This document shows, in pieces, positions 32,415-44,734 of a stretch of 64,000 bases of DNA. The DNA lies in assembly GCF_963676685.1 (NCBI RefSeq), contig NC_092345.1, positions 74,699,960 to 74,763,959 of the forward strand, read 5' to 3'. The position numbers and the translations under genes are program-made. Origin of the DNA: Mytilus edulis (lineage: Eukaryota > Mollusca > Bivalvia > Mytilida > Mytilidae). How positions within the stretch are numbered: position 1 is the first letter of the stretch; every line of letters begins with the position of its first letter. A model generated the notes under the pieces. It was not told the DNA's origin and searched no databases. It saw nothing but the letters and a program-made list of their open reading frames with translations.

Positions 32415-35282
32415 CTTGAATATTTCAAAATAATTAATATGATGCACAATAGTTGACACCATTACACTATCTGTCGAGAATGCAGTGATTTGGTACATGG
32501 AAATATTTTTGAAAATAACACATTTGTATAAGGTAAATCTTAATTTTATTCTCAGAAAACGCATTTTATTTACTAGTATTTGGTTAAATTAATTTTCAAA
32601 CTAGCGTACAGTAACTGCAGTTACTCTTACAATACTCTGTTATATATATTTTGGTCGATCAGACGAGTACATTCTTTTCAATATGATTTTACTGTTTGTT
32701 CTAATGTCGTTCTGTTACACTTCCGTCAATGATTAGGAAGGATTGAGCAATCATAAACATATTAAACACTGCCGTATACTTTATGTGTTTGTCTCTTGTA
32801 AGGAACATGTTATTCGGCGGTTATTGTAGGTGTTGACTTGTAATTTGTGTTTCCTTTTGTGATATAAAGCTTATATTATCCGTTCGTTTTTCTTTTCAAT
32901 TGTTTTTCATTTTGTCATGTCGTTGCATTTTATAGCTGACTATACAGTATGCATTGTGCCATATAGTGACCTATTTCAGTGTATGTCCTCGTTCTTTGAT
33001 CTGTGGTGGATTTTTGTCTCATTTACAATTATACTTCATCTTTTACTTTTATATTAGAATGAAGTAAAAATTGACAAAATTAAGTGGTGGTATGAAATAA
33101 GGTTATGCAGACAAAATTAAACTAAGACGGTTATGGCTGTTGAAGGCTTTTGTTGTGTTCGGGTCGTATAAAAGACAGGATAATTATAATCCCAGGTGTT
33201 AACCTTCCTTTTGTAAACGCAAATATATGAAAACTAAGACATAAGAATTATAATAAATAAGATTGAACTTCTTGATAAAACTGAGAATGGCAGTCCAATG
33301 TTCAAATTGTAATTGTATTGTCTTAGTTTTCATACGTGTTTGATTCATATATGAAATACAACTATTCTGCTTTCAGTGTTTGTTTAGTTTATAAAGCGAT
33401 ATGTTCTCTTAGATAAATATTGTTCATTGTAATATCACCGCTTTATTCGAGAGAAGACACTTTAAAAGACTTACAGAAAGGCACACCTTCATTATGTCGT
33501 CGACGAAATCTATGGATGACGGATATGATCAGCCGAATGAATAAAATTATCACAGCTAATCCAGAAGCTCCCCACAGGACAAAATTAATAGCTTCTTGTG
33601 ATGCTTTATCGATCCCAATGGAACCTGGTGCTTTGGTATCTGAAAACATATTTCATAAATTCAATCATTTGAACTTAAGAGTGAGCATTTCGCATGACCT
33701 TCGGTCATCCGCAGATTTTCAGGTTCATGTTGCTTGAAAAACGTCACCAGTGTCTGAGGAGAAAGTTGACGAACCAGGGATATGTCAAATAATGTGATAA
33801 AGTTCATCGGAAGGTACTAAGACTTTATTGATAAATATTTCGTATCAACTTCACAAATAATAAACGACGGTCTTGAAGTAAAGATTCTGGATACTAACGT
33901 TATTTTTCAACTTAATAACGTGTTGTAGTATTCTTTTATTTGTCTTTATGAATATTACTTTTACTGTTTATTCTGCTTTAAGTGATATATATATATATAT
34001 ATATATATATGACGTGTACTCATACATCCCGTCATTGTGTTATTGTTTTGTGATAATTTTTGTATTCTTGATTTTCAATTTTGCTAGTATGCTTTGTCTG
34101 TATGCCGTTTTGTGTTTTCTTGATACATATGACATTGCTCTGTACTGATACATCCCGTCACTAGGCTATTGTATTTTATTTTGTATTCTTGTCTTTCATT
34201 TTTGCCCTTGTGCATTGTCTATTTGCCTTTTTTGTTTCTTTGATACATATGACGGGGCTGTGTACTTCTACAGCTCGTCATTGTGTTATTGTTTTATAGT
34301 AAATTTGTTTATTCTTGCCTGTTATTTCTACTGTGCTTTATCTATATGCTTGTGTTTGCTTCTTTGTTACATATTTGTTTTGTTCACCCATCGTTTTCAA
34401 TATAATGAAATATGATGCGACTGTCATACAAGTTAGAGCTTTAGCTAGCTATAAAACCAGATTTAATCCACTATTTTCTACATTAGAGTCAAGAATATGG
34501 CAGATGTTCTCCATTCGTTTAATGTGTTCAATCGATTTATGAATTTCGAACAGCGGTTGCCTTTATTTTTGAGCTTTTGATTTTGTCATTTTATTATGGA
34601 CTTTCCGTTTTGAATTTTCCTCGGAGTTCAGTATTTTTGTGATTTTACTTTTTCTCGTTAATTTTCATTTATTGTTTTATAAATATTTTTTTTGTACTTT
34701 TGGTAATGATTTCTCTCTCTCTCTCTCTTGAGTTATTGATATTGATTTCTCTCTCCATCATTTTATTTCAACAATTATTAATTGTGTGAATATCCTTAAG
34801 TGATGTCTCTACTTCTGGTTCACAAAATCGACGGCGCTTTGGTTGTGTTTTTGAGTTGAAACTTGATATTTAATTATAAAAGTTTCTTTCATATTAATAT
34901 AGATATTTTATACTATCTGATATATTGATTAAACATTCGTCGGCAAATTCTAAAGTTAATACCTATTGTTATGAACAATATAGCCGAGTCTCTTAAATTG
35001 TGTGCATTATCATGATACTTTAACAGCAGCAACAAAAACAAAATTAGTTAAGGTAAAAGTAGTTAAAGTATCACCTGCATGTCCATAATATGATTTGGGT
35101 GAGTTTCTATCCAATTCTGATAAATACATTGGGGTTGGAAATTCCGTTGACTTCGTTGATTTGTCAATGGTCGGGAAAAGTTTGATATTTTTAGATGCAA
35201 TTTTGCATGCAATGGGTAAGAATAAAAAACATAGGAACTTATAGACAACTTTAATCAAATAAAACAATAATGCTGCCCCCAT
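32041..35282 (-). CDS. Gene B: paralogue of gene A with longer PPxY tail
   Basis: Three minus-strand exons (35282-35075, 33639-33475, 32414-32041) join in phase 1,1 for 248 residues. It has a hydrophobic N-terminus, an ectodomain rich in Ser/Thr/Pro, a membrane segment (about 87-111) with Gly93-x-x-Gly96 and Arg105, then HRFRRRH, and a 130-residue tail with PPPNY (137-141), PPTY (150-153) and a low-complexity Asn/Asp/Thr end. The membrane segments of A and B align without gaps. The function is unknown; WW-domain binding, and through it ubiquitin or endocytic control, is inferred only from PPxY. It is convergent with the aminotransferase. Intron 1 holds an L-family retroelement end. Confidence 0.58.
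32915..33055 (+). repeat. S-family fragment (gene B intron 2)
   Basis: Blocks TTTTATAGCTGACTATACAG, ATATAGTGACCTATTTCAGT and a decayed TTTGTCTCATTTACAATTAT end. Confidence 0.6.
33475..33639 (-). CDS. Gene B exon 2 (transmembrane)
   Basis: The acceptor is ATATGTTTTCAG, the donor is GTAAGT, phases 1-1. The membrane segment contains INFVLWGASGLAVII and Arg105, and is followed by HRFRRRHNEG. Confidence 0.68.
33790..34660 (+). repeat. L-family retroelement 3' region, long copy (gene B intron 1)
   Basis: Starts TTCATCGGAAGGTACTAAGA, runs through GAAGTAAAGATTCTGGATAC, repeated CATCCCGTCA/CTCGTCATTG segments and ATGATGCGACTGTCATACAA, and ends CCTCGGAGTTCAGTATTTTT. Includes a TA microsatellite near 33990-34010. 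58365-58975 is a parallel copy. Confidence 0.7.
33988..34011. repeat. (TA)n microsatellite
   Basis: Run of about ten AT dinucleotides inside the L copy. Confidence 0.9.
34711..34729. repeat. (TC)n microsatellite
   Basis: Run of about nine CT dinucleotides. Confidence 0.85.
35075..35282 (-). CDS. Gene B exon 1 (signal/ectodomain)
   Basis: ATG at 35282 starts MGAALLFYLIKVVYKFLCFL, then PIAC, a plausible but Lys-containing signal peptide. An STKSTEFPTP stretch follows, and the donor GTGATA leaves phase 1 (GCA G). An upstream first exon cannot be excluded. Confidence 0.5.
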
Positions 35283-35769
35283 AAAAAAACATTGTTCGAA
35301 TCTATGTCATATTGTAAAAGTTAACAAAAATAGAAATAGTGAGGACTAAGAACTTAGAAAGAAGTAATTTTCGTTCAAAGTGTCGTTCTAGACTTTTATT
35401 TCTTACGCTCAGTTTGTTTCATTTGTAATCGCCTAGTATTTTTAACTCGAACAATTTAATACCTACTTGATGTGGGTGCGTGCGCAGTAGTCGTTTGAGC
35501 AGTTGTGTTTTCTATTGACATGATCTTTCAACTCAGGAGGCACCATTTTGTCTGATACTTGACACACTTATACCATTTTCAGATAGCTGTTAAAGAAGAA
35601 TTTCAAACGTTGATTTCTCTGTTTAAAAAATACTATACCATGTAGACCTTCAAATACTGAAAAGCATATAATTGCATTACGAAAATGGCAGGGGTATTCA
35701 CATATAAAGAGAATATGTATATAACGTTTGGTCAACGATAGGCAGTTTTTGAGAAACTTTGTATATAGA

Positions 35770-35935
35770 TATTCATTTGGGGTTCGTGTTGCATATTCTT
35801 TAGTTTTCTATGTTGTGTCATGTGTTCTATTGTTTGTCTGTTTGTTTTCATTTTAAGCCAGACGTCGTCAGTTTATTTTCGATTTATGAGTTTGACTGTC
35901 CCTTTGGTATCTTTCGTCCCTCTTTTGCAAATATA
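35770..35935 (+). repeat. Retroelement untranslated-region fragment
   Basis: TGGGGTTCGTGTTGCATATT, AGTTTTCTATGTTGTGTCAT and GAGTTTGACTGTCCCTTTGG. The same blocks occur near 44200-44320, 49970-50240 and 54130-54300. Confidence 0.65.
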
Positions 35936-35937
35936 TA

Positions 35938-36940
35938 ATAGTTAAAGGTACCAGGATTATAATTTAGTACACCAGACGCACGTTTCGTCTACATAAGACT
36001 CATCAGTGACGCTCATCTCAAAATATTTATAAAGCCAAAAAGTACGAAGTTGAAGGGCATTGAGGGTCCAAATTTCCAAAAAATGGTGCCAAATACGACT
36101 AAGGTAGCAATTCCTGGGATAAGAAAATCCTTAGTTTTCGGTAAATTCAATGTTTTGTCAACAGGAAATTTATAAAAATGACAACATAATTGATATTCAT
36201 GTCAACACCGAAGTGCTGACTTCTGGGCTGGTGATACCCTCGGGGACGAAACGTCCACCAGCAGTGGCATCGACCCAGTAGTTTAAATAGTTATCAAAGG
36301 TACCAGGATTATAATTTAGTACGCCAGACGCGCGTTTCGTCTACATAAGACTCATCAGTGACGCTCAAATCAAAATATTTATAAAGCCAAACAAGTACGA
36401 AGTTGAAGAGCATTGAGGGTCCAAAATTCCCAAAAATTGTGCCAAATACGGCTAAGGTTATCTATTCCTGGGATAAGAAAATCCTTAGTTTTTCGGTAAA
36501 TTCAATGTTTTGTCAACAGGAAATTTATAAAAATGACCACATAATTGATATTCATGTCAACACCGAAGTGTCGACTACTGGGCTGGTGATACCCTCGGGG
36601 TCGATACGTCCACCAGCAGTGGCATCACCCCAGTGGTTTAAATAGTTATCAAAGGTACCAGGATTATAATTTAGTACGCCAGATGCGCGTTTCGTCTACA
36701 TAAGACTCATCAGTGACGCTCACATCAAAATATTTATAAAGCCAGACAAGTACGAAGTTGAAGAGCATTGAGGATTCAAAATTCCAAAAAATTGTGCCAA
36801 ATACGGCTAAGGTTATCTATTCGTGGGATAAGAAAATCCTTAGTTTTTGGTAAATTTAATGTTTTGTCAACAGGAAATTTATAAAAATGACCACATAATT
36901 GATATTCATGTCAACACCGAAGTGCTGACTACTGACTAAG
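35938..36940 (+). repeat. R-family tandem array, three units of about 353 bp
   Basis: GGTACCAGGATTATAATTTA recurs at 35947, 36299 and 36654 (spacing 352 and 355). Each unit also carries GTGATACCCTCGGGG and CGTCCACCAGCAGTGGCATC, except the last, which stops short. Single units occur at 6028, 7795, 28115 and, reversed, at 25760 and 41775. Confidence 0.88.
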
Positions 36941-37654
36941 AGAGTTTAAAACTTAAAGGACTAATAAGTAGCATTAACGTTCTCAAAATTTTGGTTTTAC
37001 CAATTAAATTCTCAAAAACATTATTGTTTGGAAATTGGTCTATGGTGACAACATACTGGACATGGAAATATTTTTTTAGTATCATTTTGGTCTTTGAAGT
37101 TAGGTTTTGCAGGAATGTTGATAAAATCGTTTTGGTGCATACAACTACTATATTTTTACGTATTATTAAATGTTAAATAAAACAGTTTCAAAACTTAACC
37201 ACCTAATATTTCAAATAAAATTCGATCATGATTCACACATTTAAATTTCATAATACGTCGCACATTAGAAAAGCAACTTACCCGGAAGTACAATATACGA
37301 AATGTAATTTTTCCTTTTGCTGACGTTATTGATTCACTTCACATATTAATAATTGTTTAAGAAAAAAATAAATATGAAAAAGAATTATGTATTTTCTATG
37401 TGTGAAATATAATTACTTTTTTAAACGTAACAATGTTACTTTTCATTAGAATAAAAGCTCTAATTTACCACACAATGTATATATTTAGCAGTTATTTGTT
37501 GTACTTAACACCGGAAATGACGTTTTGTTTTGATTATATTCCTATCGAATGGAAAAATTGTTCTTTGTGGTATGCACAACTTCGCAATCAAGGAAAGTGT
37601 CGTTTTTCCTAAATATCTATAAAAAGTTATATTTGTTGAAAGTTCACAAGTATT

Positions 37655-38105
37655 TTGAATAAATATAAATCAATGGAGAACTCAAATGTCAGAGGAATCA
37701 GTATAAACTACAAATGGAGCAAGAATATGTGCGAAGACAGTAAGAGTCTCCTAGTATACCGTGTATACATGCATTACCCGCAATGCAAATTCACACTGCG
37801 TCAAAATATCAAAATCGATAATAGAAACAATAAGCAAAATTAAAGACAAGGCTACTAATCTGGTTTCTAAATGTATGCATATATCACTTTATACGAGCTT
37901 CATTGACATGGTGATGTGTAAGTGTTTCCTGAGCAAAAAAACAAACTGCAACAACAAAGTCACGAGGACACTACATCAATTGCACTACACATGTACATAT
38001 ATTACCACCTCGGACGAATTGACCAATATTATCGATCTGTATCAAAACATTGCTTGTAGCCTGTTAAGGTACCATTCGTGTCTTATTCCCAATTGGGATA
38101 ATTGA
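37655..38105 (+). other. Unrecognised open frames, probably non-genic
   Basis: Two overlapping frames (62 and 114 residues) with no recognisable domain. The longer one is Cys- and Thr-rich. No convincing splice sites or homologous copy in the window. Kept only as a possible orphan exon. Confidence 0.15.
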
Positions 38106-38254
38106 TATAGTTTGACTTAGGGTTCGCTCGGTTGGCATGTTCTGAACAGGTCCCGTCTGTCCTGAATCCAGACGTCAATCGAACGAATTGAAACAGGATG
38201 TACCTCACTGCTATTAACTTGGGTAGCAATAAACAGTTAGGAAAAAATATTAAA

Positions 38255-38880
38255 ATTTGCACTCATAAATTTTACCATCCCCTTTTCATTGCTTTCTTGC
38301 AATACTAAGCTTACTGTTTATGTCATATATGTGCATATGTATGTAATCAGAATCATCCATAGATTTTATATCAAGTATATAAAATGGTAAAATATAATTT
38401 CTTTTGTGTGTATCCATGGCAACAATCTGCACTTATTTGCTATAAATATTGCAAAAAGGGGGGAAAAGATGTCACATATTTCCCCAAAATTTGGCTAAAA
38501 GTAGAATTTCAATCGCTTGAAGTAATACCTTTTCTGAAACTGTGTACATATATCATTCAGTAAATCCAATGAAAATCATATGTCTTTCGTCTCATTTTTT
38601 TGTAAAATTGCGTCAAAAACTTCGTGTAGAAAAAAAGTGTTTATAAACATTACATTAATTTCTGGACCGATGGCCGGTCAAGCTATAAAAATACGGATTG
38701 TCAAACTGAAAATAGCCCATGAAAGATGTTGAAAACAATATTGATGCTCTTATAAACCATCTTTGAAGGCTAAATTAGTACTTAACTGTCTCAAAATGAA
38801 TTGTATAACACAATAACTTTCCTATTTGAAAAATCCAAAGGGGCCAACATGCGAAACTAAACTCCTAACTGTGTATTGCT
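38255..38880 (+). repeat. D-family dispersed repeat, copy 1
   Basis: Contains TGTGCATATGTATGTAATCA, TATTGCAAAAAGG, TTTTCTGAAACTGTGTACAT and GAAGGCTAAATTAGTACTTA, matched at 47550-47770 and at 51590-51635 joined to 53709-54105. Confidence 0.65.
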
Positions 38881-39743
38881 ACCTTGGCCTAAAGGAACAA
38901 ACTCGGCATATCGAAAACTAAACTCGACCTGCTAGTATCTATGTATTATAAAAAAAAAATGAAGTGAATAAGTTAGCATTGTAGATTGCGTAGATTATTA
39001 TTTATAACAATATAACAAAAAATAAGAAATGACGGAGACATGTCTCTGGAAATGATAATAAATATTTTTTTAATTTTGGAGTGGCAAGACATAATTGCAA
39101 CTTGCTTCCCTTTTTCCGCAGGCTGAATCTTTTGGCCTTTCCGAACAAAACATTACATTTTTTAGTGTCCAAATAAATAAGACTGATTTCAAAGTTGTCA
39201 GGATTATCATTTATAAGATAAAGACATAAGACGGCCACTTTAAAGTGTTATACCTACAGAAAAAGATAGCTTTATTGCATATTTCCCTAAAAATAATGCT
39301 TTTATGATCAAGTTCGTTGAAATACATTGAACCAATGATTTGTATAGTCCTACTAAACAAATTCTTGATTGAACAGATTATTAATTTGCAGTTTTTATAT
39401 CACGGAAAGCTAAAGATTTTGTATTTTATCTTATAATTCCCTTCTCCGCCATTTTGAATTCTGTCTGCACCTACTATTTGTTCGGCACACTTGGAACTCG
39501 TTCAGAACACAGTTCTGTCTTGTTTTATTGAGTTTCCGGTTGATTCCGTGTATTCCGATCGTCTGGAACTCGCCAACTGAGCGCACCCCTGTTGTAGAGT
39601 TGCATGACACGTGATGCAAACATAAATTTGTCCCTTCAATAAACCCAGTGTCACACCTTTAGAAATACTTGTAATTCCAAAGTTTCTGTGTTTAACCATG
39701 ATTTGTATCTTCGTAAATGATTTTTATGAAATTCAAACATCGA

Positions 39744-39851
39744 TAAAACATACTCTTACCCCTTATTAACTCTGTTATGTAAAACATACTCTTACCCCTT
39801 ATTAACTCTGTTATGTAAAACATACTCTTACCCCTTATTAACTCTGTTATG
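39744..39851. repeat. 36 bp minisatellite, three perfect copies
   Basis: Three head-to-tail units beginning TAAAACATACTCTTACCCC. Since 36 is a multiple of 3, the minus strand reads as a 12-residue repeat, which is not evidence of coding. Confidence 0.92.
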
Positions 39852-40214
39852 TATGCTGTTGAATGATGATTCATAAAAATATAAAGTTCAAGATAAGAAC
39901 ATTTTAATCATTCTTTTATAATAAAGGTGGTTGTCATGCAACCTTCAATGTCAAATTGTGCTTGTTATTAGGTGCTTATTACAACACCAGCAAATAGAAT
40001 ATTTGAATCTAGTTTTCTAAATGTTTTGGATCACTGTATTTCATGTATTTGTCAATGTAAAACATATAATTATCAAATACATCCTTTTCTTTTCTTTTCG
40101 TTTTATCCAGAGATGTAATAGCAATCAAGCCATTATAATCATTTGCACAAATCTATCTTGATATAAATAATTGTTGGAAAATACGTCTGTGATTGACAAT
40201 AACATTTTTGAACT

Positions 40215-40735
40215 TGAACTTAAAATTGAGAATTGAATTGGGGAATGTGTCAAAGAGACAACAACCCGACCAAATAAAAAACAACAGCAGAAGGTCACCA
40301 ACAGGTCTTCAATGTAGCGAGTAATTCCCGCACCCGGAGGCGTCCTTCAGCTGGCCCCTAAACAAATATATACTAGTTCAGTGATAATGAACGCCATACT
40401 AATTTCCAAATTGTACACAAGAAACTAAAATTAAAATAATACAAGACTAACAAAGGCCAGAGGCTCCTGACTTGGGACAGGCGCAAAAATGCGGCGGGGT
40501 TAAACATGTTTGTGAGATCTCAACCCTCCCCCTATACCTCTAACCAATGTAGAAAAGTAAACGCATAACAATACGTACATTAAAATTCAGTTCAAGAGAA
40601 GTCCGAGTCTGATGTCAGAAGATGTAACCAAAGAAAATAAACAAAATGACAATAATACATAAACAACAACAGACTACTAGCAGTTAACTGACATGCCAGC
40701 TCCAAACTTCAATTAAACTGACTGAAAGATTATGA
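40215..40735 (-). repeat. P-family dispersed repeat, long reverse copy
   Basis: Plus strand reads GAATGTGTCAAAGAGACAAC, CCGCACCCGGAGGCGTCCTT, AGGCTCCTGACTTGGGACAG, AACCCTCCCCCTATACCTCT and AACTGACATGCCAGCTCC, the reverse P order. The most complete copy in the window. Confidence 0.82.
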
Positions 40736-40739
40736 TTTC

Positions 40740-42125
40740 ATCATATGTACATCAGGCACAATCCTTCCCGTTAGGCGTTTAGTATCATACCATCATAACA
40801 TATATGAGAAGAACATAACCCGTGTCATGCCAACATAGTAAGTGGAAATATGGACATTGTCATGTACACCTGAAGAGTAATAATTTTCAGAAGTGGTCAC
40901 ATAATTAGAGGAAATAACAAGGAAAGACTATTATAAAGTAATGCATTAAAGTTTCCAATAAATATTAATCTCTTTCGTAATAAAAGTTTTATGAATGAAA
41001 GAAATGTGATGCTACTTGTCATGACGTTAATAGGGCTAGATAAATTTGAAATTAAAAAAAAATGAAATGGGAAAACGGGGGTAGAACAAACTATTAAGTA
41101 TAAACTGTCCTTCTTAAGATATAAATCATACTGGAAGCCGAACCTTAGTCTGGTGCTTTCCTGTACTGCATTTAGGCTATATAAGATTTACACCACATCT
41201 CCATTGCGTCATCATTTGTTTACCTCAACATGACAAACAAACAAACCGAGATGTGTATCACAGTACACACTGTAATGTGTATACATCATACTGTATAAAT
41301 AATAATGCAATTAAACATATACATGTGTTTTAAGAACATATTTATCAATGTAAAGCCGTTTACAGCGACGACAACTAAATATCAACAAGCAATACACACT
41401 CGTATAAAGTGTCATATATATAGTAAAACATATATGATCATATATAAATAGGTCACTACATATTTCATATGATATTGCAATCAACAAAACAGATACCTAC
41501 CTTGATTGAAAATTAAGTCGGCCAATACATACTGTGTAGCTCTATTAGCTATCCATCCACCGTATCGGTTATTGAAAGGGTGTACACAAATGAATGACCA
41601 ATATAAAACTAATGACGCACACTTAATAGTTCAAAATAAAAAGGGTGACGTACCCTTTGTATCTGTGTCAGATTATGTATTTTCGACGTTCTAATTCCTA
41701 TCATTTCCCTCTACAGGTAAACTGTATGTTTTAAGCGTTTACAATAAAGGTATATGATATTTTGTTTACGAGTATATTGGCGTACTAAATTATAATCCTG
41801 GTACCTTTGATAACTATACATTGCTTATTGTGTAAACACTAACGCACAAAAAATATTATGAAGGAATTAGGTTATTATGACATACAGATATTTTACATTA
41901 GTACAGTATTTGACAAAAGAAGAAAATGTGGCTGTTCTTTTTTTTCTTTTTTTTTTTCATTTTTCTATCTTTATCTTATATCTATATGTATCCTAAATGA
42001 TATAGTGAGAGGTACAGATATTGCATTAAGTTTTCATACTATGATAAACCACTGGATGACCTATACAACATAAAACATGTACAATTGAATGATACTTTTT
42101 GGACAGAAGGGGAAATGGTAAGAAA
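40740..42125. other. AT-rich intergenic DNA
   Basis: No gene seen. Holds only a short reverse R terminus at 41775-41817 (CCTGGTACCTTTGATAACTA). Confidence 0.5.
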
Positions 42126-42129
42126 CATT

Positions 42130-42376
42130 GTAATAAAATTGAGAATGGAAATGGGGAATGTGCCAAAGAGACAACAACCCGACCATAGAAAAAAACAACA
42201 GCAGAAGGTCACCAACAGGTCTTCAATGTAGCGAGAAATTCCCGCACCCGGAGGCGTCCTTCAACTGGCCCCTAAACAAATATATACTAGTTCAGTGATA
42301 ATGAACGCCATACTAATTTCCAAATTGTACACAAGAAACTAAAATTAAAATAATACAAGACTAACAAAGGCCAGAT
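42130..42376 (-). repeat. P-family dispersed repeat, reverse copy
   Basis: From GAATGGAAATGGGGAATGTG through CCGCACCCGGAGGCGTCCTT to GACTAACAAAGGCCAGA, where it stops abruptly. Confidence 0.8.
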
Positions 42377-42462
42377 CTTAACCTTGTTGTAAACCTCAGT
42401 AACATAAGTCACGTTTGACAAACGTTATATTAATCGGTCTTCCAAATACACCTTTAAAATTA

Positions 42463-42600
42463 TCGGCAATCAAAAACTGGATTCACGGTTATTATGAAAC
42501 TATCCGTGAGCGCGCACAGCATCTTGGTATCTTTCCACTGACGTATTAAAACATTTCCTACCTGCTGGCCTCTTCTTATTTTCATATCAATCAGAGTTCC
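42463..42600 (-). pseudogene. Possible piggyBac-type transposase fragment
   Basis: The minus strand is open for about 46 codons and reads GTLIDMKIRRGQQVGNVLI followed by RQWKDTKMLCALTD. The pattern of a Lys/Arg-Gly turn, a hydrophobic strand, then W-x-D-x-(K/R) and a Leu/Ser-Thr stretch resembles the catalytic region of piggyBac-like transposases. It ends in a stop and no flanking domains are seen, so it would be a remnant. Confidence 0.35.
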
Positions 42601-42824
42601 TTCAGACACTTGTCAAAATACAAGAAAATCATAGAACACTGATGAATTATTTTCATATTCAGATTCACTGATGTTGTTCCTTCATTTGCATTACACACAT
42701 TTCTGATTAGTTTCCATCAATATAACCCCCTCCCCAACCCTCGGACAAAGAAACAAAGGACACGTTTTCCTCCCCGTAATTTTTAGACTTATACCTTGAA
42801 TGTGATACGAGCGGTCATCTCAGT

Positions 42825-43240
42825 ACGGGAATCAATGACAAACGATACGATTTTAATTCTGAAATTACAAATTCTCCACACCTTAGTAACCATACACCAA
42901 CTTCACCTGCATATGGAATATACATTTCCGAATTCGTTCAGTTTTCATAAGCCTACAGCTGCTACTCAGACTTTATCAAACATCTCTAATGTCTTAGCAT
43001 AAAATTAATGAACCCGGGTGAAGTCACAGAATATCTCGTCTATTTTCTAAAATAAATTCATTGAAAGATACCAAGTCCTTCCTTGATAACTATTCTGTAT
43101 CAATTTTACAAATAATACACGCTGTTTTTGAAGTGTAGATTATAGGTACTGACGTTGTTTATCGTCATAAGTGTATATAGTGTTATAGTGTTCTTCTATT
43201 TATCTTTGTAAATTATAACATTTCATTTTTACAAATAATG
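42825..43240 (+). pseudogene. Decayed reverse-transcriptase/retroelement fragment
   Basis: Around 42835-42960 it reads as decayed DKR/NDTIL-type sequence followed by SPAYGIYISEF, close to the (S)PAYGVYISQLIRYSRAC block of mollusc retroelement polymerases. 43060-43240 then matches the L-type 3' region (CTTCCTTGATAACTATTCTG, GAAGTGTAGATTATAGGTAC). Confidence 0.5.
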
Positions 43241-43814
43241 TGGTTAAGGCTGCCTCCTCCATTGACTCCCATCTAGATATTGGACTTTGAAAACATAATA
43301 TTACGACAAAACAGATGATTTAAAAACTTTCAAATCTATGAAGCAACAGTCCAACAGCGGAACATGAATGAATTACAATGTACATGTAGCTATATTTAGT
43401 GACTAACTTCATTCGTCGCAAACTGGTTCACATAGCTTATTATTGATTAATAAAATTGAATTTACTTTTGGTTATCAGAAGGTGGGAGAACATAACTTGA
43501 AAGATAGGAGGATCTTCGACTAAAAACAGATGAATTCCATCGACTAAATAAGTATAACGAAATACTAAACATTAAGGTTAAAGTATCCAAGCAGTTTAGT
43601 TTTCATAACAAACCATGTCTCCCAGAATATTAACTCGCCATTGTTGACCTTGGGTTGTTTTTTTTCTCTTTGTTCAGGTTGTTGTATATTGACATATTCC
43701 ATTCTAAATAGTAGTTATATTTTTAGGTATGTCCTGAACTAGTGCATGGTTTTACTTTTATATTTGGTGTGGAAAGAAGAGATGTTGAGTTTCCTCCCTT
43801 TGTACGTTAATTAA

Positions 43815-44345
43815 TGACAAAAGAGATGATTTTGGCTTCCCAATTGTACAACTTTACATTTCTATGCAGCAACTTTCAAGCAGCTGCTGCACATTGAGTA
43901 TACATCTCCTAAGTACCCGAGATCATCACAAGTTTTGTTTGAAAGAGGTTTTGTTATTCCTGCGGAACCTGTGTTGGTTTTAAGTGTTGTTCATAGTGCT
44001 TTGTAATGTTACAATATCTATGTGACACCGCTACTAGTATTGTCCATTCTTTATCATGAAACATGTTTTTTCATTTAAACAAAAATTTAGTCGGTCAAGT
44101 TCAAAGGTTATGAACGTTGACGGTCTACGATTTATCTCGGGTAAGATAAGATTTAAGTAACAATTAATATTTAATCTATTGATATAACTCATTTGTGTAT
44201 TAGTTTATAGTTTTCTATGTTGTAATTTGTAGACTGTTGTTTGTTGTTTGTTGCTATTTGTTTTTGCCACGGCGTTGTTAATTCATTTTTGACTTATTGC
44301 TGTTGAATATACCTTTTATTTCTATTCTCCTTTAAGATATGATAT
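43815..44345 (+). pseudogene. Decayed retroelement fragment (RT end and 3' region)
   Basis: ATTAATGACAAAAGAGATGA opens a stretch reading DKRDDFGFPIVQL, the same RT-end signature. It is followed by a CCTAAGTACCCGAGATCATC remnant, and the 3' blocks TAGTTTTCTATGTTGTAATT and CACGGCGTTGTTAATTCA. Confidence 0.5.
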
Positions 44346-44734
44346 CATTATTGCCAGACCAAACCGTTAACTTATACAACTATTTGTCTTATCATCTAAT
44401 TGCTCTAGCTTCAATCATCATGTGCCAGTGCAATAACGTACAAATGCATCATCACGTGTATTCCGTTTGCGGGGTACATTAATAAATTATATTTGTCATT
44501 ATCTCTAACGAATCACTGCGGCAAAATGGTTCACATAGAACCTACATGCTTATAATTGCATACAAGCAATTAACTTGAATTAGTTTTATGAGGATCTTCG
44601 GCTAAAAACAAATGACTTCTATCAAATTCATACGTATTGAGTTAAGTCTGCCAATTGATATTTTATCGTATGTTTTTCTTTGTTGTGATGTTATGCTATT
44701 GTTTCAGAAAAAGGGAGAAGGTTTGGATCCATTA

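Noticed and set aside
35458..35519. Minus-strand Thr-rich frame MSIENTTAQTTTAHAPTSS followed by a GTATTA donor, upstream of gene B
   Set aside because: It ends in phase 2, while gene B needs a different phase at its first acceptor, and no matching acceptor was found before 35282.
39692..39874. Minus-strand protein with three 12-residue repeats
   Set aside because: Explained by a 36 bp minisatellite whose unit is a multiple of three. No gene context.
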